Shown here: piece by piece, positions 1 to 10,582 of the stretch | Position numbering within the stretch: position 1 is the stretch's first letter | How the letters are laid out: every line of letters begins with the position of its first letter | Assembly: GCF_028502605.1 (NCBI RefSeq) | Contig: NW_026611594.1 | Coordinates: 1,319,501 to 1,383,500 of the forward strand | DNA: 64,000 bases | Reading direction: 5' to 3' | From: Trichoderma breve | Taxonomy: Eukaryota; Ascomycota; Sordariomycetes; Hypocreales; Hypocreaceae | Notes under the pieces: generated by a model | Database searches by the model: none | Told to the model about the DNA's origin: nothing | Seen by the model: the letters and a program-made list of their open reading frames with translations, nothing else | Position numbers and translations under genes: made by a program

Positions 1-1
1 T

Positions 2-166
2 CAGATCGCAAAGGGCCTCTCCAACTACCTCGAACATAGAAGGAAGAAATTATCCACAGGCTCATACTACCATGCCGTCCAAAAGCTTTGGTGCGTTCTG
101 TCCAGCACATTCGAATCACTTACTAACAGAGCAATAGCAACCACCGGAACCTTGCTGATGGGTTAG
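2..166 (+). CDS. possible 3' end of a gene entering from the left
   Basis: An open frame of 54 codons runs from the window edge to a TAG at 164-166. Its start (QIAKGLSNYLEHRRKK) looks like an amphipathic helix, of the kind that ends peptidyl-carrier or condensation domains of NRPSs. In Aspergillus fumigatus the ETP synthetase gene gliP lies next to gliC, so an NRPS ending just before a P450 would fit. This is inference: a 54-codon open frame can occur by chance, and no carrier-domain serine motif is visible. Sequence left of the window would settle it. Confidence 0.25.
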   Translation, partial: QIAKGLSNYLEHRRKKLSTGSYYHAVQKLWCVLSSTFESLTNRAIATTGTLLMG

Positions 167-340
167 GATTCCATACCTATATATCGTGGGCGAGCGAAAA
201 TAATCAATGGAATGTAACAGCCTACTTTAACCCAGAGATCTATGCTAGCTACCGATCTGGGTAGTACAATAATTAAATGCTTCATTGAACATACTGATGC
301 TTTTCCAACTCTTGTTATTTCTCCTGTGAATATTAGGTTG

Positions 341-463
341 TGTTACGTTCCGTTATACCGTAGCGCCGTACAGGGCAAAAGATTAGGCTAATCATCGCAA
401 TTGTAGCAATTATTTTAACGAAACCAGTTATTTATAATTGGTACGGCGGACCAGATCGTAACA
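341..463 (+). repeat. 123-bp terminal-inverted-repeat element, copy A
   Basis: The element begins TGTTACG and ends CGTAACA, a perfect 7-bp inverted terminus. An inner pair, CGCCGTAC at 364-371 and GTACGGCG at 441-448, is also inverted. Its core (CAGGGCAAAAGATTAGGCTA) recurs with few changes in reverse orientation at 2969-3098 and more weakly at 53217-53296. The TG...CA ends suit a solo LTR of a Ty3-type element; the size and inverted ends also suit a MITE or miniature LTR element. No clear target-site duplication was found. Confidence 0.7.
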
Positions 464-1122
464 TAAATACTTAATATAATTATAACTTTATTTAACTAAG
501 TATTTAAATATACTAATAATATATTACCATAAAGGTTTATTTAAATATAAAATAAAAAAAAATAATTTTATATATAAATTATAATTAAAACTCAGTAATT
601 CTTCTTTATTCCTTGGTATATTATACTATATGCTATATAACCTTATATAATTCACATATAAATGTCCCTAATATTAAACTTTATTTTTACCTAGAGAATA
701 AAAAAGCTAGCTTCCTTACGTTAGCAGTTACTATTATTAGGAACAGTCCACAGGCGAATTTTACAAGGTAATACAGTAGTCTGTCTCTCTGCTAAATAGT
801 AATAGAGCAGGCCTTTACAACAAGTTAACGTCAGTTAGTGGGGTCCCGGTGAATATTTATATTGTCACTCTGGTAGTAATCGTCGGCCAGTATATTTAAC
901 CCTTGGTATCAGAAACCCCGATGTCCAAGCCCACCGCCCTTGTTTCCATTATTAGGTTTCATCTTTATTTATGTCGATGACTTGAAATACGAAATAAGAA
1001 GATAAAGGCTAATCCATGACAAAGACAATACTATTCCTCGGAGTCATGCACACGTCAATTCCATAATTTCCTCATATTCTACTACCATACACACAACAAA
1101 ATTGGCATAAGAAACAAGCAGA
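464..1122. other. AT-rich intergenic stretch upstream of the P450
   Basis: From about 464 to 760 the sequence is very rich in TA steps and has no open frame, like the RIP-degraded element at the right end of the window. It may be the decayed interior of the element whose end is copy A. From about 760 the composition returns to normal and this part probably holds the P450 promoter. No gene seen. Confidence 0.5.
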
Positions 1123-2975
1123 ATGGAGTACATCAGTATGAGCTACTTAGCACTTCTGTGTTGTGTTTTTTTAGTTTGCCATATTTACCGGCAAAAGGAG
1201 CCAATTATCCATTTTATAGTATATCTCTCATCCGCATTCCTCTCATCATCTACTTTTCGGTAGCTCATTTTATACGTAGCTCTCTACCGTCGTTTATCCA
1301 ATTCGGGACATCCAGGGTCGCCTAATCTCTGGGCCACTATGGAAGTTTATAGACGGGCAGGGTCTTGACAAATTCTTGCGTGGTCACGAGGTTAGCCAAG
1401 ATTGGCGACGACATGGCCCAACTTATCGAATCTGGTCGGGGTTTGTCCCAGAAATGTGGGTAAAGGCGCCCAGGCCGGTGATTCTGAGAAGACTTAGGTA
1501 GACTAACTATGGAGTTTTAGTGTCCTCACCAGACCAGAAGACGTCAAGTCTTTCTATGTCGACTCTGCAGTCCACACCAAATGCACATCAAGCAATGGCG
1601 GATGGCTATTTCACCAGCTCCTTGGAAACTGTATGGGCCTCATCAACGGTGAAAGATGGAAGAGAACACGCCTTGAGTTCAATAGCTATTTCATCAATCG
1701 CGCAATCGCAGAATTTTCTCCCCAGATGGAACAAGACGCCGCAAAATATACGCAGAATCTTACAGAGGGAAGTGGCCACGGCGTCGATTTGATACATGCA
1801 GGCAACATAAGTCGATTTCCTTTCATGACTACGGCGGAGCACATCTACGGACCTATGACGGAGAAAGAAAAAGAGAACCTCTGGTTGCTAGGCCAAAGGA
1901 GTCTCAGATTGATGGGTAAAGTACTGTCTGGTGGTGTTTACAGGTTCAAGGTCTCTCAATTCTTAAGACCAGGGACACACCAAAACTTGAAGAAATTCGA
2001 CGATGAATGGACCGCTTTCAACGAGCAAGTATACAATGCACGGAAAGGCCGCGGCCAAGAGCCTCCTTTTGTACACATTTGGGAGAGCTTGATAAAGGGG
2101 AAGATTTCCAAGCAAGAGGTTTGCCACTGCAAATCCGCAGGCTCTGCAGGATTATGTCTAACCTGTCGTTTTCCATTTAGTTGATACAAACCATGAGCGA
2201 GATCCTTTTTGCGAATTTAGACGTATCAACCCACGTTCTTGGTTGGTTGATTATCTTTGTTGCCCAGAATACCGCGTTACAAGAAGAGCTTCGTAGGGAA
2301 ATAACTAATCAATCTAGCGATATGGTGGAATTTCTGCGCAAAAAGGACTCTCTACTACACTTTTGTTATCTAGAATCTCTACGCCTTCGGCCATTTACAG
2401 GTAAAATGTCATCCCCAGTTACTATCATAATAAAGCAGAAATCGCTAACAAGTAAACAGTTTTTACTATTCCCGAAAGTTCTCCAACGGATAAGGTTGTG
2501 GGAGGATATAGGATTCCAAAAAACGTAAATTTGCCTAATCTCTCCCTGAGTAATCTTTCTAACAGATAAATGAGCAGACAAGTGTTGTTGTGGACACATT
2601 AGCAATTAATCATAATCCTGAATTCTGGGGCGATGATAGCAGAGATTTCAACCCGTATCGCTTCCAGAATCTATCAACCAAAGAGGTAGGAAAGATAATG
2701 CCATTTAAGCCTGCTTATGCATTGTAGCATAGCTAATAAGTTATAAGCTTCGCTATAATCTGTTTACCTTTGGATTCGGGTCACGGAAGTGTCTTGGTCA
2801 GCATTTTGCCGACGTTATGATAAAGCAGTTTCTCTGTAAGCTGCTAGAAGGTTATAAATTAACGTTACCAGAAATGGAGATCCGAAAAGGAACGGAGGAG
2901 AAGTCTAGTATGGATACATGGGTGCCTATTTCAGATTTACAAGTCGCTCTGTGTCCAATTGATTCACTGTTATGA
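1123..2975 (+). CDS. cytochrome P450 of an ETP-type locus (GliC/GliF-like)
   Basis: Microsomal haem monooxygenase, probably an oxidation step on the diketopiperazine scaffold. Seven exons keep frame: 1123-1218, 1280-1455, 1521-2118, 2181-2400, 2460-2524, 2578-2685 and 2748-2975, giving 496 residues, normal for a P450. The N-terminus is a hydrophobic anchor (YLALLCCVFLVCHIY). The helix-K ExxR is ESLRLRP, and the haem-binding loop is FGFGSRKCLG with its cysteine ligand. The ATG at 1123 is chosen because it precedes the anchor. The stop TGA at 2973-2975 lies in the first bases of repeat copy C, so insertion may have set the present C-terminus. The neighbours are GliG/N/A/J/K/Z-like genes, which supports the pathway assignment. 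Position after a putative NRPS end favours GliC over GliF, but I cannot decide from sequence alone. Confidence 0.85.
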
Positions 2976-3098
2976 CTTAGTCCTTCGTAACAGCTTGGTT
3001 CTATATAAATAGGTAGCTCTACTATAATAATCACTACAATTGAGATTATTAGCCTAGTCTTTTGCCCTGTTTGGCATAACGGTTAGTGGACCGAAACA
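2969..3098 (-). repeat. 130-bp terminal-inverted-repeat element, copy C (reverse)
   Basis: Read on the minus strand from 3098 it starts TGTTTCG and ends CATAACA. It matches copy A along its length, including CAGGGCAAAAGACTAGGCTA and a terminal GGACTAAGTCATAACA against GGACCAGATCGTAACA. It lies opposite to copy A, so the P450 gene sits between inverted copies. Its left end overlaps the last seven bases of the P450 coding sequence. Confidence 0.7.
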
Positions 3099-3195
3099 TT
3101 TCTTAATTTAATATTATTAATACAAATTTACCAAGGTTATATAAGAGATTTCATGACGACTTTAATACTTAATATACTAAACTATTACACATCGA

Positions 3196-3227
3196 TTTTT
3201 TTTTTAAAAAAAAAAAAAAAAAAAAAA
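3196..3227 (+). repeat. T10-A22 homopolymer block
   Basis: Ten T followed by twenty-two A in the convergent gap between the P450 and the GST gene. It could be a retroposed poly(A) remnant or a simple repeat. The rest of 3099-3298 is AT-rich and without a gene. Confidence 0.85.
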
Positions 3228-3298
3228 CACGTGCGTGGCAATAGGAAGTCTTGATTTTAAATTCTTGCTCAATAACTAGCTAACATGGGAATGGACCT

Positions 3299-4121
3299 TT
3301 AATTTGTGTTGTCGAGAGCCGCAAGCTCTGACTCAGACAGCCCAAATCGTGTAACTCTATGTATTGCTTTTGCAACCGCTGGTAATGCACTTACACGCTC
3401 ACTCCATGCTTTCAGATGTGGCCATTCGTTAAAATCCAACTCAGCCGACTTGGCAATTGCCTCGTTTGCGAGGGGTAAGATGGCAAAATCGGCAATAGTT
3501 ACCCTGTCAGGTAAGGCCACGAAAATTTGACCAGGCTCCTTTAACCGCGTCTCCAAGAAGTTGTACTCGGTCCTGATGTATTTAAGTAGAACAGAAAGGG
3601 ACTCGCCGATGTCCACGTCTTTAGGCATTTTCATCAGGAGCCATATCTTGCCAGTGGCTCCTAGTCCAGCTGTGTAGGACATCAGCCAATTCATAATTAC
3701 TGTTTTTTCGTGCAAGTTTTTGCCTCGATAGAGGCCTTCCAGGTCGTATTTCTCTGCGAGATAGACCAAGCAAGCGGAAGAGTCGAAGATGTTCAATCGG
3801 CGGGCTTCGCCACTGACCGGGTCGACTTCCGTATCTTCCATGGCAGGGACCATTTTGTAGGGATTGACAGCATGAAACCATGTTTCTTTGCTAGTTGATT
3901 CGATGAGATGAATGGCATGAGGAATCCCCAAAGCTTCAATCAACATCAATGGTTTAACCGAATTGGCTGTGGATGTCGGGCTTGCTGGCGTGTGTATTAG
4001 TGCTGGTGCTTATCTGGACAATGAATAAATAGGTTATCCCACCTTTCTTAACATACAGCACCAGCTTATCCTCTGGGATAGCCGTGGGGCGCACAGAGAG
4101 ATCTTGCTGCATTGAATCCAT
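3299..4121 (-). CDS. gliG-like: glutathione S-transferase, GliG-like
   Basis: In ETP pathways GliG adds glutathione to the oxidised diketopiperazine, supplying the sulphur of the disulphide bridge. Two exons, 4121-4043 and 3984-3299, with a 58-nt intron, give 254 residues, as expected for a fungal GST. Residues 1-105 form the thioredoxin-like N-domain, with YVKK and the loop SPTSTANSVKPLMLIEALG across the splice. The C-terminal helical domain has TIADFAILPLANEA, where the conserved aspartate is the usual N-capping residue. It ends convergently with the P450 and is divergent from the GliN-like gene, sharing a 295-bp promoter. Other fungal GSTs look similar; the specific call rests on the neighbours. 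Confidence 0.85.
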
Positions 4122-4416
4122 TTCGATAGTCTAGAAAGCTACAGGAAGAAAGAATGCAGAAAAAAAAAATGGGAGGATGACCTTTGCAAATGATACTTGA
4201 TGGTGTATTCTAATCTATGGTGGGAAAACGTATTGATTAGTCCGGCGAGTATACAACATAGTGCCCGAAGACTCCACACCGCCGTTACCCGGGAGTGCTA
4301 GCTATAGTACATACTTCAGACGCCCGTTTCGAACATCATTATTAATTCAAGCACCTGGACCGTGTTCTTCTTTGATCATAGGTATCAAGTGTTGTCTCAT
4401 CTCTCTTAAAAAAAAA
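4122..4416. promoter_or_regulatory. divergent promoter, GST / methyltransferase
   Basis: 295 bp between two start codons facing away from each other, so it should drive both genes. It holds GC-rich patches with CCG triplets (TCCGGCG near 4240, CCGCCG near 4280), possible contacts for a Zn2Cys6 factor. An A-tract directly precedes the methyltransferase ATG. I do not see the TCGG-N3-CCGA motif reported for A. fumigatus GliZ. Confidence 0.6.
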
Positions 4417-5331
4417 ATGGCTGAAAGTACGATAGAGGATACATACCGTGGCCCTCGTCATCAAGGCGAGTATGATCGCTTACGTATCCAGCATGAGCTT
4501 GCCAAGACTGCAATGCAAGGAAAGCTGCTATATTCCCCAGTAGATTTGGCGCAACCCAATCTCCGCGTTCTCGACTCAGCAACTGGCGAGGGAACCTGGC
4601 TCATTGATCTTGCCCAATCCGTACCAGCTTCGGCAAGCTTGTTCGGCGCTGATATAGCCCCTCAACATTTTATGTCCCAAGACCAACGACCCCCCAACGT
4701 GCACCTCTCTGGTCATTCGATTTTTGACCCCTGGCCGGCTGAATACCAGGGCAGTTTTGACGTGGTCCATCAACGCTTTGTCTTAACAGTGGGTTCTGAT
4801 GAGACTGCTCAGGAAGCCGTGAAACTGCTTTTTGCTTGCGTCAAGCCTGGCGGTTTCATTGAACTTCATGAGGGGGATATGTTATCAATTCAGGAGGGGC
4901 CGGACCACGTAGCATTCATGAAGTTCCGCGACATTATGGTCAACGCATGGAATTCTATTGGGCATCAGCCAAGTCCAGGATCATTTCTAGTACAGTGGCT
5001 GAAGGCTGCGGGTGCAATAAATATCCAACAAGATCGCCAAACCATCAAAGTAGGAGCTGCAGCCGATGACAAAGAGCTCGGAGAGAAAGCAATGGCTGTA
5101 CTGCTTCACCTTTTGGATGGAATGAAGAAGATGTTGAGTGGTGAGTTAAATGGATCTTTATGCTTACCTGGATGTTCACTAAAAATTCACAAATATATTG
5201 TAGATAAACCAGGGCAGCCAACGAGTAGCGAGTTCGATGATCTTCGGAGTGAGCTAGAGCATGAACTCCGCACTGTCGGCAACGTGTACTACTATCATCT
5301 TGCGTGGGCACAGAAGGCCACTATTGGTTGA
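4417..5331 (+). CDS. gliN-like: SAM-dependent methyltransferase, GliN-like
   Basis: Class I (Rossmann) methyltransferase of the LaeA/GliN type; GliN methylates the amide nitrogen late in gliotoxin assembly. Exons 4417-5140 and 5204-5331 give 283 residues. Motif I is VLDSATGEGTWLIDLA, a following acidic turn is GADIAPQ, and the post-core segment FDVVHQRFVL then CVKPGGFIELHEGD is typical. The open frame continues upstream to 4261 only from a GTG; the ATG at 4417 after an A-tract fits the domain start. The 63-nt intron (5141-5203) is a multiple of three and has no in-frame stop, so an unspliced form would code for 21 extra residues. GliN rather than another LaeA-like enzyme is inferred from context. 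Confidence 0.8.
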   Translation: MAESTIEDTYRGPRHQGEYDRLRIQHELAKTAMQGKLLYSPVDLAQPNLRVLDSATGEGTWLIDLAQSVPASASLFGADIAPQHFMSQDQRPPNVHLSGHSIFDPWPAEYQGSFDVVHQRFVLTVGSDETAQEAVKLLFACVKPGGFIELHEGDMLSIQEGPDHVAFMKFRDIMVNAWNSIGHQPSPGSFLVQWLKAAGAINIQQDRQTIKVGAAADDKELGEKAMAVLLHLLDGMKKMLSGELNGSLCLPGCSLKIHKYIVDKPGQPTSSEFDDLRSELEHELRTVGNVYYYHLAWAQKATIG

Positions 5332-6023
5332 TGGAATCGAATGTCGATGAAATTCGGAGTGAGGCATAAAAAAGTCCATGTCTTTTCTGAATGAGGTACG
5401 AGCAAAGTCTGCGGCACAGAGAAGCTCAGTAACCCAACTAAGTCAGAACTACGGTCAAGATTTGCATCCCAAGCTTGTGATAGGAATATATAGTAATTAT
5501 CATATCTTGAAATAATTCCTCGAGTCTAGCGATGAAACACTGCCAGAGCCATCCTTCACGGATATTCAGGTCACATACATGATAAACTGAATATTGGGTT
5601 TACCTCCCTGTCAAGTTTTCAAGTTGCATTCGCCCCCATGCTTGATAGTTCTATTCCCTCACCAGGATTTACAGGTTATATACAGCGACTAACACTGAAT
5701 CATCTATTTGAATTTGTCATGTCTTGATGTTGTTTTACTAATTAGATAGCCGCCAACTCAATCCAGCCCCTGTGCTCTTGCAAGTAACCGGCTGAAGTTT
5801 TGTCCCACGTGCTTATTTAAGTGTATTAAACTAAATGTGGTAGTCAAAATTCCATTCTCCTCAAGTCACAAAATTAACACTTCTGAGGACATGGAGTTAG
5901 TTGCAAGTCATCATCATCTCTCCATCCATGCCCCTCCTCACACTGCCCTCCCTTGGCCGCCAGTCTTAACTTGAGAAATCATCCAGGACAGGGCAGTCTA
6001 GATCCCCGAGGTTTCGCCATCAC
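5332..6023. other. convergent intergenic region
   Basis: Both flanking genes end here. I see no coding frame, RNA gene or repeat; it must contain the two 3' untranslated regions and terminators. Confidence 0.6.
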
Positions 6024-7744
6024 TCATGCCTTTTCAACAATTGCCAGGTCGTTGTTGGGCTCTGTTGTTTCCTTGGGCAGGGCCTCATCTGTTGCTTTAG
6101 GCCAATAAAACGCTGTAATCAGCACAGCTCCCGCTCCCAGAACACCAGTAAGTAGCCAAAATGCATTGCGGTATCCATCCATAGACACTACTACCATGTC
6201 CCCGGCAGCTTCTCTTTGCGAATTCATCAAAGCATTGGCCCCTGCTAGGAGTACACTGGCGCCGACCTGGTATGCTGTATTAAATAACGCAGCAGCAACG
6301 GCATGACTGCCGGATTCAACGTGGCGAAGCAAAATACTCTGAGCCGGCACCATTGCAAGCGGGCTGCCACAAACAAACAAAATCGCGCACACAATCGAAT
6401 ACCAGTATCCCCCCCCGTGGTACGTTCCACCGGCTCGTTCTGGTGTTGCGAATGCCCAAGATACAGCGCCACAGGCAGTTATTACGAGGCCGAGAACCAG
6501 AGTCCCCTTTTCTCCGATCCACTTGACCATTGGCGCGGACAGAGCCCCGCTGGCTATCGCAGAGAAAGCACCTGGCTATGGTAAAACAAAAGTTAGCAGG
6601 TACGTTGGAGCAGTGGTTTCGGCGTGAAGGCAGATGAGAATGGAACATTTACCAAGAAATATACAGCAGTAAGGACGGGCGTGTAACCCAATAGGTTCAC
6701 ACACAGTTGCGTAACAATAAAGAACCAGGCGCTAAAGCTGCCACCGAAGGCAAATATGGCAAACATCATGAGCGCAAACGGGCCCGACCTCCAGACATAG
6801 CGAGGGATAGCTGGGTTGGGTACTTTGGTCTCGATGAAGAACAGCGAGATGCAAATGCATGCGCCGAGGATCACGCCGACGAGGACGGGGGCCGAGTCCC
6901 AGCCAGCTCTTGCGCCATCATTGACGCCGTATACCAACAGCGCAACTCCAATGGTAAACACAACAGCACCGAGGATGTCGATGGATAGATCGCTAGTTCT
7001 CGCGAACTTTGGTAGGAATAAACACGCGAAAATAAGGGATAACGCCGTCAAAATAATACAAACCCAAAAGATGGACCTCCACCCAACTGAAGAAGCTGTC
7101 GATAGGTTAGCACTTGTAGGCTAGCAAAATCGGGCCAGAACAAGGGTCCATTACAAGAGAGGAGAGAACCAACGACAGTACCAACCGTGGATCCCAGAGG
7201 CGCACACGCTGTGTAGATGGCCAATGCTGTGTTGCGTGCCTCTCCGTCAGGAAACGTCCTGCTGATGATGGCAAGTCCGTTTGGAGCCTGAGTTGGGAAG
7301 GTTAGCGCAGACAAACTACAGGTAGTAACCCGTTCAAACACAACTACTTACGGTTAAACCTGCCCCAATACCTGAAATGGCACGACCAGCGAGCAGGGTG
7401 CCTTTATTCGTTGCAGCGGCGTTGATGATGTTTGATATGGTGAGAATTGCTGTACCTGTGATGAAAGTCTTTTCTAGGCCTAGCCATTGGCCTACTTGGC
7501 CCCCAATCAAGAGTAACGACGCAAACGTGATACTATATACAACTAAAACCCAATTGACATCTTCAGAAGTGAAGTCAAGGGCTCGTTGAATGTCCGGCAG
7601 CCCGAAGAGAACTGCAGATAGCTGGAATAGATCTAAGAAATTCACCAGGGTCGTGGTGAGAAGGATCAGGTTCCGATCGGTTTTCTCATTGAATCGTCTC
7701 CCGAAATGATAGGGAGGGGTGCATGACGGCTGAAGAGAAGGCAT
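6024..7744 (-). CDS. gliA-like: MFS drug:H+ antiporter (DHA2), GliA-like exporter
   Basis: Plasma-membrane exporter expected to expel the pathway product and protect the producer. Four exons: 7744-7352, from 7287, then two larger ones ending at TAA near 6024. The 64-nt first intron has GTAAGT and CTAAC...CAG signals. Hydrophobic segments occur throughout, e.g. WVLVVYSITFASLLLIGGQV, ILGAVVFTIGVALLVYGV, MMFAIFAFGGSFSAWFFIV and GYRNAFWLLTGVLGAGAVLI, consistent with a 14-helix DHA2 protein. The motif GRAISGIGAGLT marks the conserved helix 4-5 region. Length is about 500 residues, slightly short for DHA2 but without an obvious gap. It ends against the GliN-like gene and starts divergently from the dipeptidase. 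Confidence 0.85.
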
Positions 7745-8153
7745 TGGAGATGGTCTGCCTTCGGCGTCAAAATTTTCTATCAGTACTGAGGCGGAGGGGC
7801 AAATGGTTTCTGTAAGAACATAGTGTTCGATTACATTTAGTGGTTGTAATCAGTAACTCATCGTCTTTTGTACCGACCTTCTCCTGTAGTAGACCCGGCA
7901 AGTTCCCGGAGCCTTTTCGGGGACTATGTTGCCCCTTTACCAACAAGAGATGTAGCAATTGGCGGCCCAGCCTGGCCTACCTTGGCTCCGCGTTTTTTAT
8001 GTCCCCTTATGAGTGAGTGTCCGGTTTAGGTATATCTAGGGTACTTTCAGCCTCGGTCTGTGTGGGGAGATAGCCCAGATTTGGCAGTTGAAGGACCACG
8101 ATACCCAGATAACCAATGAAAAGGGTTACGGGAGTTTCACGATAATCAATGAC
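7745..8153. promoter_or_regulatory. divergent promoter, exporter / dipeptidase
   Basis: About 410 bp shared by two genes transcribed outward. At 7905-7921 there is CCCG and CGGG in inverted arrangement (CCG-N9-CGG), a plausible Zn2Cys6 dimer site. TCCGG recurs near 8020. Unproven as a GliZ site. Confidence 0.5.
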
Positions 8154-9704
8154 ATGCCACATCCTGCTACCACCATGCCTTTGTCTGAGTCAAATGCGTC
8201 TAGGATGGACGAGGCATTGGAGGTGCTGGGGTCAGTCCCACTAATCGGTAAGCCGTCGCTGCGACATTGATCTGAGTAATGAAATACAGCGCGCTGACTC
8301 TCTGGTGTGGTGTAGATGGGCATAATGATTGGCCCCATCTCATTCGTGGATTTTATGACAACCAGCTAGATGAGCGCTTTGATCCGAACAAGAACCTCGT
8401 CGGCCATGTCGATCTGAAGCGGCTACTTCAAGGGAAGTCTGGGGGCGCCTTTTGGAGCGTATACGTCGACTGGTGGGTGCTAAAAGTGTCTATAATCCTA
8501 TGGTTCTTGTTACATAAGTCTCGTATGAACCGCTAATGCGTGACGGAAACTCTTAGCCCAGAGTCAGATGACTTCAGCGACAATGCTGCGTATTTCGAGA
8601 TAATCCGAGACACGATGCAACAAATAGATCTCGTTCATCGGTTGGTACGACTGTACAGAAAGCACACGGGACTGGTTAAAAGAGCATCCGACATTATGGC
8701 CTTGCATCGCGAAGGCAGGTTTGCTAGCCTTATTGGGGTCGAAGGTTTGCACCAAATTGGTAATAGTCCAAGCATTTTACGACTCTACCATAAGCTAGGT
8801 GTCCGGTATGTGACGCTGGCACACAACAAGAACAATCTATATGCCGACAGTGCTGTAGGTGATCAGATTTATCAAGCATTATTGCGGATGCAGTTTTTCG
8901 ACTAACCAGCCAGACTGCAACGACTCCAGCACACGATGGACTCTCTGTCTATGGGAGGGACATGGTTCGAGAAATGAATAGAATTGGAATGTGAGACCAC
9001 CCATCTATCTGTCTATTGTAACTTCAGGATGGTCTCTTAATTTTTTGATCCAAAGAATTATCGATCTCTCTCATACTAGCGAGGCCGTAATGCGGCAGAC
9101 CCTTGACATATCAGCAGCCCCGGTTATCTTTTCTCACTCGTCAATGTTCGTATAGCTATAGCCTGGCGTTTGATCTATAACATCTCTGTGCTGACCGGAG
9201 AAACTCAGAGAATCAATAGTTCCACACGTTCGAAATGTACCCGACTCAATCCTAGAGAAGCTCCAGCAAAATAATGGTGTGATTATGATCTCCTTCATAC
9301 CATCTCTAACGACTGTGGATAGTGTAAGAGCGACACTTGATCACATAGTTGATCACATCATACACGTCGCTGAGTTGATCGGCTATGACCACATTGGCCT
9401 CGGATCTGATTTTGATGGCATGTTCAGCGCTGTTAAGGGCATCGATGATGTCTCTCAATACCCAGCGCTGGTCTGCAAATTACTTGAGCGAGGAGTTGAT
9501 CGGCTAAATGTGCAAAAGATCCTTGGGCTCAATATTATCCGGGTGTTAGAGCAAGTCGAAACCGTATCTGCATCTTGCCAAGACAAGCTACCAGTCATGG
9601 TCGAGAGCATTAAACAGCTATGGAATGATGAGTTCAGGGCCACAGTCAGACAACACTACCCCGAAGCGGAACATGATATACCAAGGACGGAATTCACCAA
9701 GTAG
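8154..9704 (+). CDS. gliJ-like: membrane dipeptidase family M19, GliJ-like
   Basis: Zinc dipeptidase; in ETP synthesis GliJ trims the cysteinyl-glycine part after gamma-glutamyl removal. Six exons keep frame across GT-AG introns. All expected metal and catalytic positions are visible: HND in IDGHNDW, the glutamate in GVEGLH, histidines in IDLSHTSEA and IFSHSS, and the aspartate in GSDFDG. Length is about 415 residues, normal for M19. The frame extends upstream only through a TTG, so the first ATG, at 8154, is taken as start. It ends 32 bp before the end of the convergent GliK-like gene. No secretion signal is visible, unlike animal renal dipeptidase and like fungal ETP enzymes. Confidence 0.88.
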
Positions 9705-9736
9705 ATCGATTGAGAAGTTTTTCTTGTCTCTAATAT

Positions 9737-10582
9737 TTACCTGCAAACCCCGTCGCCTCTACCCCAGAGTATACTATGTAGATAGTCATGATGAAACCAC
9801 ATTGTCCATAAAAGACAGTCAAATGATTTTAGAAACCAACGAGGAACCTCTCCATCATCACCTTTCAACCTGTGAACACATACCTCAATCCAGCGTGCCA
9901 CTCTTTGCCATATACTATCAAAAATCTTCTTACCGAGCCGGAATCTGAGGGAAGATGTCGGTTCAAAGGTCGGTTGGGAGACCATCCTTTCTTGATACTC
10001 TATTGGGAGAGATTTTTCATGGGCACCGCGGATCAACAAACCCTTTGAATTGTCAGTTCCTGCAGCTCGATGATGGAATATTATCAAGCCAGGCATAACC
10101 ATGAAGTACGTACCATGTATCGTTGAGAAGGTAGTCTTTCCCAGCTCCTGTCGACTTGATGCCTGGCCACTAGTGTCGTAACTGATATCGATGAGCCGTC
10201 GCGTTGTAGAGTGGCCGTAAGTGTTGCTGTATTGTATGCAATCCCTCCGCTAAATATTGTCAATGAGATAACTCCTCTACTCTGCATCACCCCCATGCTA
10301 CTGCCCGGAGAACAAATACCCTTCAGTCAAGATCACACGGTGCATATCCTCTGACGTTAGTTGATATGCGACACCGTATACTGGGATTTCCTGCTCCTCC
10401 CTCAAACGGATCCCTCCCATAGCTGGGTCGGTATAGGGCACACCCATTACATTAAAGCATAGGGTATGCGTGTTGATGGCTGCAATTTCATACTTTCGGG
10501 GCTGAATCTTCCGTCGCTTGACAAAAACTTCCTCCAGCATATTGGAGCCATAAGCAAAATACCAATGAATATCGTCGGACAT
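9737..10582 (-). CDS. gliK-like: gamma-glutamylcyclotransferase-like protein, GliK-like
   Basis: GliK removes the gamma-glutamyl group from the glutathione adduct. Exons 10582-10320, 10249-10110 and 10059-9737 all keep phase and give 241 residues, near the family length. The GGCT signature FAYGSNM starts at residue 9. The core follows (VYGVAYQLTSEDMHRVILTEG, then GGIAYNT over the first splice), and the C-terminal part GLLIRGAHEKSLPIEYQERM is the helix bundle expected in GliK proteins. The tail has a hydrophobic, tryptophan-rich stretch (WTMWFHH). It is divergent from the regulator gene. A housekeeping cyclotransferase would be shorter and lack this tail, so the pathway call is good. Confidence 0.87.

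Noticed and set aside
1520..1842. Overlapping short frames within the P450 region
   Set aside because: They are other-frame shadows of the third P450 exon, which has family motifs.
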